Shown here one piece after another: positions 10,089-18,778 of a stretch of 64,000 bases of DNA (position 1 is its first letter; every line of letters begins with the position of its first letter). A program made the position numbers and the translations under genes. Source of the stretch: Pontibacillus chungwhensis BH030062 (lineage in GTDB: Bacteria; Bacillota; Bacilli; Bacillales; BH030062). The DNA lies in assembly GCF_000770675.1 (NCBI RefSeq), contig NZ_AVBG01000009.1, positions 62,001-126,000 on the forward strand. Direction: 5' to 3'. The notes under the pieces are model-generated. The model saw only the letters and a list, made by a program, of their open reading frames with translations, was not told the DNA's origin and ran no database searches.

Positions 10089-10496
10089 ATGATGAACTTT
10101 TGGGAGCACGCCCTGGTAGAGACAGCAGCACGATATAGCGTTGCTGTTCTCTGCGCTGTTTTATTCCTTGCGATCTTTGAAGTCGTAACGAAATACAACA
10201 ACTGGGAGCAAATCAAGAAAGGGAATTTTTCAGTAGCCATGGCTACTGGGGGGAAGATCTTTGGGATTTCGAATATCTTCCGGTATTCTATTCTCCACAA
10301 CGATTCTCTTTTAGAAATGATGGGTTGGGGTTTATATGGATTTATATTGCTATTATTCGGTTATTTCATTTTTGAGTTCCTGACCCCAAGCTTTCGTATT
10401 GATGATGAAATTGAAAAGGATAATAGAGCTGTTGGTTTTATATCAATGGTCATTTCGGTAGGACTATCCTTTGTCATTGGAGCAAACATAAATTAA
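10089..10496 (+). CDS. yshE: DUF350-family membrane protein (YshE-like)
   Basis: The 135-residue protein has four hydrophobic segments and the DUF350 pattern of paired helices (ending VGFISMVISVGLSFVIGANIN). Function is unknown. It occupies the position of B. subtilis yshE, 17 bases after mutS2. Two adjacent ATG codons (10089, 10092) follow AAGGGGAGAG, and the second has equally good spacing. It probably shares a transcript with the miniprotein immediately downstream. Confidence 0.82.
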   Translation: MMNFWEHALVETAARYSVAVLCAVLFLAIFEVVTKYNNWEQIKKGNFSVAMATGGKIFGISNIFRYSILHNDSLLEMMGWGLYGFILLLFGYFIFEFLTPSFRIDDEIEKDNRAVGFISMVISVGLSFVIGANIN

Positions 10497-10509
10497 GGGA
10501 GAGAATCAG

Positions 10510-10593
10510 ATGGAAACTTTAGCGAAAGTTTTAGGCATCGTTTCCGCCGCTTTTATCATCGTGGGAATTATTTATATGGTGTTTTTCGTTTAA
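10510..10593 (+). CDS. 27-residue membrane miniprotein
   Basis: A small open frame encodes a short polar head (METLAKVLG) followed by one hydrophobic helix (IVSAAFIIVGIIYMVFFV), ending at the very C-terminus. It has an excellent ribosome binding site, AAGGGAGAG, starting at the yshE stop and well spaced before the ATG. It is followed within 5 bases by a strong terminator, so it sits as a designed last cistron of the polX-mutS2-yshE unit. I do not recognise a family. The single-helix form recalls small membrane regulators, but no function can be assigned from sequence. Confidence 0.6.
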   Translation: METLAKVLGIVSAAFIIVGIIYMVFFV

Positions 10594-10597
10594 CCTG

Positions 10598-10639
10598 AAG
10601 CTTCCGCTGACTCTTAACAAGTCAGTGGAAGCTTTTTTA
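10598..10639 (+). terminator. Terminator after the polX-mutS2-yshE unit
   Basis: A 14-bp stem (10598-10611 with 10621-10634, one G-T pair) with a 9-base loop is followed by a run of six T's. Confidence 0.92.
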
Positions 10640-10680
10640 TATCTCGGATCCTGTTTTAAGCAACATTCGTGCCTTCTGTA

Positions 10681-10735
10681 GAAGACTAGAAGCTGAGAGA
10701 ATGCTTCCGATTACTCACATTGAGCACATTAAGAG
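10681..10735 (+). repeat. Decayed left end of the dispersed composite repeat
   Basis: GAAGACTAGAAGCTGAGAGA plus the following ATGCTTCCG closely matches the left end of the copy at 51333 (GAAGACTCGAAGCTGAGAGA then ATGTTTCCG). Similarity fades after about 40 bases and no palindrome follows. It lies between a terminator and the lcfA promoter. Confidence 0.55.
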
Positions 10736-10767
10736 GGAGGATTTCGGTTAAATTTTCTAAATTATCT

Positions 10768-10796
10768 TTCAATTTTGGTGGGACTATCGTTATAAT
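10768..10796 (+). promoter_or_regulatory. Candidate sigma-A promoter of lcfA
   Basis: A perfect TATAAT at 10791-10796 lies 43 bases before the lcfA start. The only -35 candidate at standard spacing is the weak TTCAAT at 10768-10773. Confidence 0.5.
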
Positions 10797-10838
10797 ATAG
10801 GTAGGAAGTCTATTTTTTATTATTGGAGGGGGTACGGT

Positions 10839-12554
10839 ATGAGTGAATTGCAGAAAGTAGATTCACGTCCATGGTTAAAACATTATCCGAGCGAGATTCC
10901 AAAGTCTATTCAGTACGATGTAAAGCCAATCCACCAATTCTTAGAGGAAAGCGCTCGAGAATACCCAAAAAAGAAAGCGCTTCACTTTTTAGGGAAGGAA
11001 ATGTCGTATGAGTCTTTATACTCAGAGGTGAAGCAATTTGCAAGCTACCTGCAATATTTAGGGTTGAATAAAGGGGACCGAGTTTCTATTATGTTACCGA
11101 ACTGTCCTCAGTCTGTGGTCGCTTACTATGGGATTTTGTTAGCTGGTGGAGTGGTGGTCCAAACGAATCCACTTTATGTTGAACGTGAACTCGAGTATCA
11201 AATGAAAGACTCGGGTGCAAAAATGATTGTATGTTTAGATGTTCTGTACCCTAGAGTATCAAATGTTAAGGGAAAGACTGATCTTGAGCATGTAATCGTA
11301 ACAGGGATTAAAGATTACTTACCATTCCCTAAAAATATTGTTTACCCATTTATTCAAAAAAAGCAATATGGTCTAATTGTCCAACCAGAACATGGAGGCG
11401 ATACACACGTTTGGGAAGACTTAATGTTAGATGCTTCTGGAATCGTAAATGAAGTAAATGTAGACCCTAAAGAAGATGTGGCGATTCTTCAATATACGGG
11501 TGGAACAACAGGTTTTCCAAAAGGCGTAATGCTCACCCACTTTAACTTGGTATCCAATACTCAAATGTCCGATGCTTGGTTATACAAAGCGAAAAAAGGT
11601 GAAGAAGTCATACTTGGTATTCTTCCTTTCTTTCATGTTTATGGCATGACATCGGTCATGAACTTATCTATTATGTTGGGTAATAAGATGGTTCTGCTTC
11701 CAAAATTTGAGGTGGAGGATGTGCTTAAAACCATTCAAAAACAACGTCCAACGCTATTCCCTGGGGCTCCTACGATTTACATTGCACTCTTAAATCACCC
11801 ATCCCTACAGAAGTATGATTTATCTTCTATTGAGGCTTGTATTAGTGGTTCTGCACCACTTCCTGCAGAAGTACAAGAACAATTTGAGCGAGTGACTGGC
11901 GGAAAGTTAGTGGAAGGATATGGTCTTTCTGAGTCTTCCCCTGTTACGCATTCAAATTTTGTTTGGGAGAAACGAATCAGTGGAAGTGTGGGCGTACCAT
12001 GGCCTGATACAGATGCAAAAATATTTAAACCTGAAACAACTGAAGAAGCTGAACCTGGTGAAATTGGGGAAATAGCGGTCTATGGCCCTCAAATTATGAA
12101 AGGGTATTGGAACAAGCCCGAAGAAACAGATCAGGTGTTACGTGATGGATGGTTACTGACAGGTGATTTAGGATATATGGATGAGGAAGGATACTTCTAT
12201 ATTGTCGACCGTAAGAAAGATATGATTATTGCTGGAGGTTACAATATTTATCCTCGAGAAATTGAAGAAGTGCTGTATGAGCATGAGGCTATACAAGAAG
12301 TTGTAGTAGCGGGAGTGCCTGATCCTTATAGAGGTGAAACAGTGAAAGCGTATGTTGTTCTAAAAGAGAACAAAACCCTTACAGAGGAAGAACTGGACGC
12401 ATATAGCCGCAAACACATTGCTGCATACAAAGTGCCTAGGGTTTATGAATTTAGAACAGAATTGCCAAAGACAGCTGTTGGTAAGATTCTAAGACGTTCT
12501 CTCGTTGATGAAGAGAAAGAAAAGCTTGCCCAATCCAACAAAACAACTAGTTGA
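10839..12554 (+). CDS. lcfA: Long-chain fatty acid--CoA ligase
   Basis: The 571-residue AMP-forming acyl-CoA synthetase activates fatty acids for beta-oxidation. The P-loop-like adenylation motif YTGGTTGFPKGV is at residues 219-230. EGYGLSESSPVTH and GWLLTGDLGYMDEEGYFYIVD are the family's A5/A7-type motifs, and the C-terminal lysine motif is PKTAVGKILRR. It is large enough to be complete. The ATG follows GGAGGGGG. It heads the lcfA-fadR-fadB-etfB-etfA block with the same gene order as B. subtilis. A small hairpin with a T-run overlaps its stop codon. Confidence 0.95.
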   Translation: MSELQKVDSRPWLKHYPSEIPKSIQYDVKPIHQFLEESAREYPKKKALHFLGKEMSYESLYSEVKQFASYLQYLGLNKGDRVSIMLPNCPQSVVAYYGILLAGGVVVQTNPLYVERELEYQMKDSGAKMIVCLDVLYPRVSNVKGKTDLEHVIVTGIKDYLPFPKNIVYPFIQKKQYGLIVQPEHGGDTHVWEDLMLDASGIVNEVNVDPKEDVAILQYTGGTTGFPKGVMLTHFNLVSNTQMSDAWLYKAKKGEEVILGILPFFHVYGMTSVMNLSIMLGNKMVLLPKFEVEDVLKTIQKQRPTLFPGAPTIYIALLNHPSLQKYDLSSIEACISGSAPLPAEVQEQFERVTGGKLVEGYGLSESSPVTHSNFVWEKRISGSVGVPWPDTDAKIFKPETTEEAEPGEIGEIAVYGPQIMKGYWNKPEETDQVLRDGWLLTGDLGYMDEEGYFYIVDRKKDMIIAGGYNIYPREIEEVLYEHEAIQEVVVAGVPDPYRGETVKAYVVLKENKTLTEEELDAYSRKHIAAYKVPRVYEFRTELPKTAVGKILRRSLVDEEKEKLAQSNKTTS

Positions 12555-12572
12555 GCCTCTGGCTCTTTTTCT
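12553..12572 (+). terminator. Short terminator overlapping the lcfA stop
   Basis: GAGCC/GGCTC form a 5-bp stem with a 3-base loop, followed by TTTTTCTTT. The stem is short, so termination may be partial. Confidence 0.5.
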
Positions 12573-12607
12573 TTGGAATGAATACAGACAAGCCTACTAT
12601 ATTAAGA

Positions 12608-12636
12608 TTGACAGAAGTCAGATCCTTTTGTAGAAT
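12608..12636 (+). promoter_or_regulatory. Sigma-A promoter of fadR
   Basis: TTGACA (12608-12613) and TAGAAT (12631-12636) are separated by 17 bases. The FadR operator begins 6 bases after the -10 box. Confidence 0.8.
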
Positions 12637-12642
12637 AAAAGA

Positions 12643-12660
12643 TGAATGAATAGTCATTCA
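12643..12660 (+). promoter_or_regulatory. FadR operator
   Basis: TGAATGAATAGTCATTCA matches the B. subtilis FadR consensus (TGAATGANTANTCATTCA) at every defined position. It lies across the expected transcription start of fadR, so it indicates autoregulation relieved by long-chain acyl-CoA. Confidence 0.9.
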
Positions 12661-12688
12661 TTTTACGACGTATAGTAAGGGGATCCAC

Positions 12689-13285
12689 ATGAATAAAAAT
12701 CGACCAAAGTATAAACAGATTATCGACGCAGCAGTTGAGGTCATCGCCGAAAATGGCTATCATTCCTCGCAAGTATCTAAAATTGCCAAAAAAGCTGGAG
12801 TAGCTGACGGTACAATTTATCTTTACTTTAAAAATAAAGAAGACATCCTCGTGTCGTTGTTCCAAGAAAAAATGGGACAATTTATCGAAAAAATAGAGGA
12901 AGATATAAAAACAAAGTCGAATGCTAAAGAGAAGCTTCTTGCGATGATAAATACTCATTATGGATTATTATCACAAGATCACCATTTAGCAATTGTCACA
13001 CAGCTAGAGTTAAGACAATCGAATAAAGATTTACGTCTAAAGATCAATGATGTATTAAAACGTTATCTATTAGTTATTGATCACATCGTAGAAGAAGGAA
13101 AAACAGAAGGGCTTTTTCATGATTCGCTTGATTTACGCCTCGTTCGCCAAATGGTATTTGGTACGTTAGACGAAACGGTAACGAACTGGGTTATGAATGA
13201 CCAGAAATACAGCCTTACTGAGCAAGCTGAGGAAGTTCATGAACTTCTAATTCATGGACTTACTATACATGCTAAACAAGACTAG
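12689..13285 (+). CDS. fadR: TetR-family fatty-acid degradation regulator FadR
   Basis: The 198-residue TetR-type repressor has an N-terminal helix-turn-helix domain (IIDAAVEVIAENGYHSSQVS, then GVADGTIYLYFKNKEDIL) and a C-terminal acyl-CoA-sensing domain of about 130 residues. It lies in the lcfA-fadR-fadB-etfBA block, and a perfect FadR-type operator overlaps its own promoter. It therefore very likely represses this operon until acyl-CoA accumulates. The ATG follows AAGGGGAT. FadB follows 15 bases later, so fadR, fadB, etfB and etfA probably form one transcript. Confidence 0.93.
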   Translation: MNKNRPKYKQIIDAAVEVIAENGYHSSQVSKIAKKAGVADGTIYLYFKNKEDILVSLFQEKMGQFIEKIEEDIKTKSNAKEKLLAMINTHYGLLSQDHHLAIVTQLELRQSNKDLRLKINDVLKRYLLVIDHIVEEGKTEGLFHDSLDLRLVRQMVFGTLDETVTNWVMNDQKYSLTEQAEEVHELLIHGLTIHAKQD

Positions 13286-13300
13286 GGGAGGGATCGTCAT

Positions 13301-14074
13301 ATGGATTACTTGCAGTTAGAAGCTAAAGAAGGCGTGGCGGTTATTACGATTCAAAGTCCACCTGCCAATGCATTAGCTAGTTACATTTTAAAAGACCTTG
13401 CCTCAGCTTTTGATGAGATTGAGGCAGACCGTTCTTTAAAGGCTGTCGTTTTAAAAGGAGAGGGGAAGTTCTTCTCAGCAGGGGCAGATATTAAAGAATT
13501 TACGTCTTTTCAGAGTCAAGAGGATCTAAGTAATTTGGGCCGTGAAGGGCAGTTGCTCTTTCAACGTATAGAGAATTTCAGAGCTCCTGTTATTGCAGCC
13601 ATTCACGGAGCTGCATTGGGTGGTGGCCTGGAACTGGCTATGTCATGTCACATGAGGATTGTGACAGAAGATGCTAAGCTTGGATTACCTGAACTATCAC
13701 TAGGTATTATCCCTGGTTTCGCTGGTACACAGCGACTTCCGCGTTATGTTGGAAGTGCCAAAGCTTACGAAATGATCTTAACGGGTGACCCAATCACGGG
13801 TAAGGAAGCGTATACAGCTGGGCTTGCTAATAAAGCGGTTACATTTGATGCTTTGGAAGAAGAAACTATGAAACTAGCAAAAAAAGTAGCCACAAAGAGC
13901 GGCCCTTCTATTGAAGCTGTAATGCGTCTGATCCCTCATACAATTACTTCTACCTATGAACATGGACAGCAGCAAGAAGCAAAAGAATTCGGGCAGGTCT
14001 TTGGCAATGAAGATGCCAAAGAAGGTGTGCAGGCTTTTATTGAGAAGCGCCAACCAAACTTTAAAGATCAATAG
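13301..14074 (+). CDS. fadB: Enoyl-CoA hydratase
   Basis: The 257-residue crotonase-family enzyme hydrates 2-trans-enoyl-CoA in beta-oxidation. The oxyanion-hole motifs are SAGADIKEF and HGAALGGGLELAMSCH. The two catalytic glutamates typical of hydratases are present in the region ALGGGLELA and in LPELSLGIIPGFAGTQRLPR. Length is standard. It starts at ATG after AGGGGAGGG. B. subtilis fadB (ysiB) is in the same place between fadR and etfB. Confidence 0.92.
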   Translation: MDYLQLEAKEGVAVITIQSPPANALASYILKDLASAFDEIEADRSLKAVVLKGEGKFFSAGADIKEFTSFQSQEDLSNLGREGQLLFQRIENFRAPVIAAIHGAALGGGLELAMSCHMRIVTEDAKLGLPELSLGIIPGFAGTQRLPRYVGSAKAYEMILTGDPITGKEAYTAGLANKAVTFDALEEETMKLAKKVATKSGPSIEAVMRLIPHTITSTYEHGQQQEAKEFGQVFGNEDAKEGVQAFIEKRQPNFKDQ

Positions 14075-14088
14075 TCTTAGGAGGTTAT

Positions 14089-14865
14089 ATGATGAACATT
14101 TATGTATTAATGAAGCGAACATTTGATACTGAAGAGAAGATTCAGATTGACGGAGGACGTATTGAGGAAGAGGGAGCAGAATTTATCATCAACCCTTATG
14201 ATGAGTATGCAATTGAGGAAGCAATTCAATTAAGAGATGAACATGGTGGTGAAGTAACTGTTGTAACAATAGGTGAAGAGGAGTCAGAGAAGCAACTTCG
14301 AACAGCGCTGGCAATGGGAGCAGATAAAGCCGTGCTGATTAACACAGAAGACGACCTTGAAGAAGGGGATCAATTTACGACTGTTAAGATTTTAGAAGCT
14401 TTCTTCGAAGATAAAGAAGCGGATCTGATCCTAGCTGGAAATGTTGCGATTGATGAAGCAAGTGGGCAAGTAGGACCACGCCTAGCTGAACGTTTGAATT
14501 TTGCTTGTGCTACAACGATTACAAGCATTTCAGTAGACGGGGATAAGGCTCAAATTGAGCGAGACGTTGAAGGAGATGTTGAAAAGATAGAAACATCTCT
14601 ACCGTTACTTGTTACATGTCAGCAAGGTTTGAACGAACCTAGGTATCCATCTCTTCCAGGTATTATGAAGGCGAAAAAGAAACCTTTAGAAGAGCTTGAA
14701 TTAGATGATTTAGACCTTGAAGAGGATGACGTAGAAGCGAAAACCAAAACAATTGAAATCTATCTTCCTCCTGAAAAGGAAGCAGGTAAGGTGTTAGAGG
14801 GAGAAGTAGATGACCAGGTGAAAGAGCTTGTGTCTTTACTACAAAACGAAGCGAAAGTACTATAA
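14089..14865 (+). CDS. etfB: Electron transfer flavoprotein beta subunit
   Basis: The 258-residue EtfB (starting MMNIYVLMKRTFDTEEKIQI) shows the ETF beta nucleotide-binding fold with VTVVTIGEEESEKQLRTALA and the conserved LPLLVTCQQGLNEPRYPSLP. With EtfA it carries electrons from acyl-CoA dehydrogenases to the membrane quinone pool. Two ATG codons (14089 and 14092) follow TAGGAGG, and either could serve. The spacing before etfA is 27 bases. Confidence 0.95.
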   Translation: MMNIYVLMKRTFDTEEKIQIDGGRIEEEGAEFIINPYDEYAIEEAIQLRDEHGGEVTVVTIGEEESEKQLRTALAMGADKAVLINTEDDLEEGDQFTTVKILEAFFEDKEADLILAGNVAIDEASGQVGPRLAERLNFACATTITSISVDGDKAQIERDVEGDVEKIETSLPLLVTCQQGLNEPRYPSLPGIMKAKKKPLEELELDDLDLEEDDVEAKTKTIEIYLPPEKEAGKVLEGEVDDQVKELVSLLQNEAKVL

Positions 14866-14892
14866 ATCATTGTCAACGAAAGGGGAATCTGT

Positions 14893-15873
14893 ATGAGTCG
14901 CAAAGTATTAGTGATCGGAGAAGTTCGTGAAGGGGCATTGCGTAACGTTTCATTCGAAGCTATTGCAGCTGCAAAAACAATGAGTGATGGCGGGGAAATT
15001 GTTGGTGTATTATGTGGTTCAGACGATTTAACAAATATGGGTAAAGAGTTGATTTATTACGGAGCAGATCGTGTTGTTACGGTTCAAAGCGATCAATTAG
15101 CATCTTATACATCTGAAGGTTATAGCCAGGCGCTTATGGCTGTAATTGATGATGAGAGCCCTGAAGGTATTGTGATGGGACACACTGCTATAGGTAAAGA
15201 TGTTACTCCAAAACTTGCAAGTAAAATTGAAACCGGTCTCATTTCTGATGCCGTAAACATCGAAGAGACGGGTGACAATATAGTCTTTACTCGTCCGATT
15301 TACTCTGGTAAGGCTTTCGAAAAGAAAATCATTACAGACGGTTTGATTTTTGCTACGATTCGACCTAACAATATTAAGGCACTTGATCGTGACGAAGGAC
15401 GTTCTGGTGAGGTGACAGCTAAAGAAGTGGATATTAAAGATTTACGGACTGTCATTAAAGATGTTATTCGTAAGAGTACTGAAGGAGTCGACCTATCAGA
15501 AGCCAATGTCATCATTGCTGGGGGTCGCGGGGTTAAAAGTGAAGACGGGTTTAAACCATTAGAAGAATTAGCTGAAGTATTAGGCGGTGCTGTCGGTGCT
15601 TCTCGTGGAGCATGTGACGCTGAATACTGTGACTACTCCTTGCAAATTGGTCAAACCGGTAAAGTGGTAACACCAGACCTTTATATTGCATGTGGTATAT
15701 CAGGAGCGATTCAACACTTAGCAGGAATGTCGAATTCAAAAGTTATTGTAGCGATTAATAAAGATCCAGAAGCAAATATATTTAACGTAGCGGATTATGG
15801 AATAGTCGGAGACCTTTTTGATGTTGTACCTAAATTGACAGAAGAGATCAAACAAATTAAAGTAAATGCATAA
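14893..15873 (+). CDS. etfA: Electron transfer flavoprotein alpha subunit
   Basis: The 326-residue EtfA has an N-terminal ETF domain and the C-terminal FAD-binding domain. The latter shows IIAGGRGVKSEDGFKPLEEL, then VGASRGACDAEY, IGQTGKVVTPDLYIACGISG and AINKDPEANIF. It is the partner of EtfB in the fatty-acid operon and is followed by a clear terminator. Confidence 0.96.
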   Translation: MSRKVLVIGEVREGALRNVSFEAIAAAKTMSDGGEIVGVLCGSDDLTNMGKELIYYGADRVVTVQSDQLASYTSEGYSQALMAVIDDESPEGIVMGHTAIGKDVTPKLASKIETGLISDAVNIEETGDNIVFTRPIYSGKAFEKKIITDGLIFATIRPNNIKALDRDEGRSGEVTAKEVDIKDLRTVIKDVIRKSTEGVDLSEANVIIAGGRGVKSEDGFKPLEELAEVLGGAVGASRGACDAEYCDYSLQIGQTGKVVTPDLYIACGISGAIQHLAGMSNSKVIVAINKDPEANIFNVADYGIVGDLFDVVPKLTEEIKQIKVNA

Positions 15874-15882
15874 CCATTCTCT

Positions 15883-15917
15883 AGAGGTGCTCTTTGTAGC
15901 ACCTCTTCCCTTTTTTA
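15883..15917 (+). terminator. Terminator of the fadR-fadB-etfBA operon
   Basis: A 9-bp perfect stem (15883-15891 with 15898-15906) is followed by TCCCTTTTTT. Confidence 0.9.
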
Positions 15918-16046
15918 GTATGCTAGTTACGAATAAATAGCATACCTACGGGGAAGCTATCTTATAAACAGATTATTAGCCAGGGAATTGTTGAAGTGAT
16001 ATACTTTAGACATATTCGATTTACATGCAATTGAGGAGGAATACAC

Positions 16047-16361
16047 ATGGCTATTACACATGCAACTGATCAAAACTTCGCACAAGAAACAGGTGAAGGT
16101 TTAGTTTTAGCAGATTTCTGGGCACCTTGGTGCGGACCTTGTAAAATGATCGCTCCAGTTCTTGAAGAAATGGATGCTGAAATGAACGATCAAGTAAAAA
16201 TTGTTAAATTAGACGTTGACGAAAACCAAGAAACTGCTGGGAAATTCGGTGTTATGAGTATCCCAACATTACTTCTTTTCAAAGATGGTAAAGTTGTTGA
16301 TCAAGTTGTTGGTTTCCAACCTAAAGAACAATTAGTAGAACTAGTGAACAAACACGCATAA
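16047..16361 (+). CDS. trxA: Thioredoxin
   Basis: The 104-residue thioredoxin has the active site WCGPC at about residues 28-32 and the cis-proline loop MSIPTLLLFKDG. It keeps cytosolic proteins reduced. It has its own upstream region with a TATACT (16000-16005) and is closed by a terminator, so it is monocistronic. The ATG follows GAGGAGG. Confidence 0.97.
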   Translation: MAITHATDQNFAQETGEGLVLADFWAPWCGPCKMIAPVLEEMDAEMNDQVKIVKLDVDENQETAGKFGVMSIPTLLLFKDGKVVDQVVGFQPKEQLVELVNKHA

Positions 16362-16367
16362 GCACCG

Positions 16368-16401
16368 AAAAAAACAGCCTGAGTCATCAGGCTGTTTTTT
16401 C
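16368..16401 (+). terminator. Terminator after trxA
   Basis: AAAAACAGCCTGA pairs with TCAGGCTGTTTTT around a 4-base loop, and a T-run follows. Confidence 0.92.
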
Positions 16402-16525
16402 AATAATAAGTGATTTTTTTTGAAAGATCCCGCATCTTAGAAACACATTCCCTGTGTTAGGTGGAAGATGGAAGAGGGAATAGGGGCTATAAATATCGTT
16501 TTGTAGTTTGGGAGAGTGATGAAAC

Positions 16526-18334
16526 GTGTCTGATAACATCAAAGAAAAACTCGCTGTCCTTCCAGATCAGCCAGGATGTTATTTAATGAAAGATAAACAC
16601 GGAACGATTATCTATGTAGGTAAATCGAAAGTGTTAAAAAACCGAGTCCGCTCCTATTTTACAGGAGCAAACGATGCGAAAACACAACGTCTCGTACAAG
16701 AAATAGTGGATTTTGAGTACATTGTAACCTCCTCTGAAATAGAAGCACTTATATTAGAGATGAATTTAATAAAGAAATATGACCCTAAATATAATGTCTT
16801 ATTAAAAGATGATAAAACATATCCCTACTTAAAAATTACTGCAGAAAGACATCCCCGTCTGATCGTGACAAGAAAAGTGAAAAAAGATAAAGGCAAGTAC
16901 TTTGGGCCTTATCCGAACGTAATCGCGGCCCGAGAGACGAAGCGACTTCTTGACCGACTGTATCCTTTAAGGAAATGCAATACAATGCCTGACCGAGTCT
17001 GTCTTTACTATCATATGCATCAATGCCTCGGCCCTTGTGAGTACACAGTCACAAAGCAACAGAACCAAGATATTGTAAATGAAATTGCACGCTTTTTAAG
17101 CGGGGGCTTCAAGGACATCAAGCAAGATCTTCAATCGAAGATGTACAAAGCCTCTGAGGACTTGGACTTTGAAAGAGCTCAAGAGCTACGTGATCAAATT
17201 CAGCACATCGAATCCGTCATGGAGCAACAGAAGATGACCTTAAATGATCAAGTTGATCGGGATATTTTCGGGTACTCTTATGATAAGGGATGGATGTGCG
17301 TGCAAGTGTTCTTTGTAAGGCAAGGTAAACTTATTGAACGCGATGTTTCTATCTTTCCGTTTTTTGATGATGCAGAAGAAACATTCTTAAGCTTTATAGG
17401 GCGATTTTATCTGCACCAAAATCATCCAAAACCTAAGCAAGTTTTGATTCCGGTAGGAGCAGACCGTGACGTCTTGAAAGAATTGTTAGAAGTAGACGTA
17501 ACGATACCGATGAGGGGTAGAAAGAAAGAGCTTGTAGAATTAGCAATGAAGAATGCTGAAATCGCGTTACAAGAGAAGTTTTCATTAATAGAGAGAAATG
17601 AAGAAAGAACGATTAAAGCTGTCGAGGAACTCGGTGAGAAGTTGAACATTGAGATACCACACCGAATTGAAGCTTTCGATAACTCCAACATTCAGGGGGC
17701 TGATCCAGTCTCAGCTATGGTCGTTTTTATTGATGGTAGACCTGAAAAGAAAGAATACCGAAAATATAAAATTCGTGACGTTAAAGGCCCTGATGATTAT
17801 GATACAATGCGTGAAGTAATCAGGAGACGTTATAAGCGAGTAATACGAGATGGGTTGCCGCTACCTGACTTAATTGTAGTAGATGGTGGTAAAGGGCAGA
17901 TGTCAGCTGCCACAGATGTTCTAGAAAATGAATTGGGTCTTGATATCCCCCTTTGCGGACTAGCTAAAGACGATAAGCATAGAACAAGTGAATTGCTTTA
18001 TGGCGATCCCCCTGCTGTTGTAGAGATGGACCGTCAGTCTCAGGAGTTCTACTTAATTCAGCGTGTACAAGATGAAGTCCACCGATTCGCTATATCATTT
18101 CACCGTCAATTACGTGGGAAAGGTGCAATCCAGTCCGAGCTTGATAAAATCCCGGGTGTAGGAGAAAAAAGGCGTAAGCTTCTGTTACGTCATTTTCAAT
18201 CCGTTAAGCACATCAGAGAATCAAAAGTTGAAGATTTAACCAAGCTCGGTGTACCAAGCCCCCTTGCTCAAACCATTCTCGATTATCTTAATCAACCAGC
18301 AGATGAGGAAACTGAGGAAGAAACCCTAGAATAG
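16526..18334 (+). CDS. uvrC: Excinuclease ABC subunit C
   Basis: The 602-residue UvrC makes the dual incisions of nucleotide excision repair. The N-terminal GIY-YIG nuclease domain contains [20 protein letters not shown] and [16 protein letters not shown]. The UVR motif that contacts UvrB is near 200-230 ([19 protein letters not shown]). The RNase H-like endonuclease region includes [18 protein letters not shown] and VVDGGKGQ, and the C-terminal tandem HhH includes [16 protein letters not shown]. The start is GTG at 16526 behind GGGAG; the nearby ATG at 16519 is out of frame. Beyond this gene the conserved B. subtilis order breaks. Confidence 0.96.
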   Translation: MSDNIKEKLAVLPDQPGCYLMKDKHGTIIYVGKSKVLKNRVRSYFTGANDAKTQRLVQEIVDFEYIVTSSEIEALILEMNLIKKYDPKYNVLLKDDKTYPYLKITAERHPRLIVTRKVKKDKGKYFGPYPNVIAARETKRLLDRLYPLRKCNTMPDRVCLYYHMHQCLGPCEYTVTKQQNQDIVNEIARFLSGGFKDIKQDLQSKMYKASEDLDFERAQELRDQIQHIESVMEQQKMTLNDQVDRDIFGYSYDKGWMCVQVFFVRQGKLIERDVSIFPFFDDAEETFLSFIGRFYLHQNHPKPKQVLIPVGADRDVLKELLEVDVTIPMRGRKKELVELAMKNAEIALQEKFSLIERNEERTIKAVEELGEKLNIEIPHRIEAFDNSNIQGADPVSAMVVFIDGRPEKKEYRKYKIRDVKGPDDYDTMREVIRRRYKRVIRDGLPLPDLIVVDGGKGQMSAATDVLENELGLDIPLCGLAKDDKHRTSELLYGDPPAVVEMDRQSQEFYLIQRVQDEVHRFAISFHRQLRGKGAIQSELDKIPGVGEKRRKLLLRHFQSVKHIRESKVEDLTKLGVPSPLAQTILDYLNQPADEETEEETLE

Positions 18335-18344
18335 TATGTGATGT

Positions 18345-18375
18345 AACGCCTTCTCCTAAATTAGGAGAAGGCGTT
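18345..18375 (+). terminator. Strong hairpin after uvrC
   Basis: A 14-bp perfect stem (18345-18358 with 18362-18375) has a 3-base loop and is followed by ATTTATT. The T-run is weak but the stem is long. Confidence 0.75.
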
Positions 18376-18380
18376 ATTTA

Positions 18381-18610
18381 TTCCATATAGTCCCCTTTTT
18401 AGCTGAAAGAGGCCGTTACGTTATAAGTGCGTGGGCTTGCTCGGGGACAACTCGCTTTCCTGCGGGGAGCTGGGAAGCCTCCTCATTCGCTTCGCTCTCT
18501 GCTGGGTCTTCCCTAGGCTCACCAGCTCCCCACAGGAAAGCGAGTGGTTTCCAGGCCAACCTTACGCTCATATAAAGCAAACGGAAATACTCACTCAACT
18601 GTGAGTCTTC
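18381..18610 (-). repeat. Dispersed composite repeat, copy A (reverse, internally deleted)
   Basis: This is the same element as at 24300 and 37550, read on the minus strand. The left end is at 18610 (GAAGACTCAC... on the minus strand) and the tail is at 18381-18396. Two 23-base arms, 18451-18473 and 18522-18544, pair at 22 of 23 positions with one G-T. They fuse the left arm of palindrome 1 (CTCGCTTTCCTGTGGGGAGC type) with the right arm of palindrome 2 (CAGGAAAGCGAGTTGTCCCC type). The copy therefore looks like a deletion between the two palindromes. The right terminal repeat is also missing. It fills most of the gap between uvrC and the Fur-regulated lipoprotein gene. Confidence 0.85.
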
Positions 18611-18701
18611 AACAATCCTGTCCATATCTGGAATAAGGCAACGATGATCGAAAGTGTAAATAAAAGGATGTATTATACACTGTAAATGAAAAAAGTTCTC
18701 A

Positions 18702-18730
18702 TTGACATTGAGAATCGTTCTCTATATAAT
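18702..18730 (+). promoter_or_regulatory. Consensus sigma-A promoter of the iron-regulated lipoprotein gene
   Basis: TTGACA (18702-18707) and TATAAT (18725-18730) are both perfect and 17 bases apart. Fur-type palindromes lie inside and downstream of it. Confidence 0.88.
18705..18723 (+). promoter_or_regulatory. Candidate Fur box 1
   Basis: The palindrome GAGAATCGTTCTC lies between -35 and -10. It matches the 7-1-7 Fur pattern TGATAATNATTATCA in 10 of 14 defined positions. Confidence 0.6.
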
Positions 18731-18745
18731 ACATAACAGAACATC

Positions 18746-18764
18746 ATTGAAAATCATTTTCATT
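18746..18764 (+). promoter_or_regulatory. Fur box 2
   Basis: TGAAAATCATTTTCA (18748-18762) is a perfect palindrome and matches the 7-1-7 Fur consensus in 12 of 14 positions. It lies between the promoter and the ribosome binding site, where bound repressor would block transcription when iron is plentiful. Confidence 0.8.
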
Positions 18765-18778
18765 TGGGAGGATTACAT

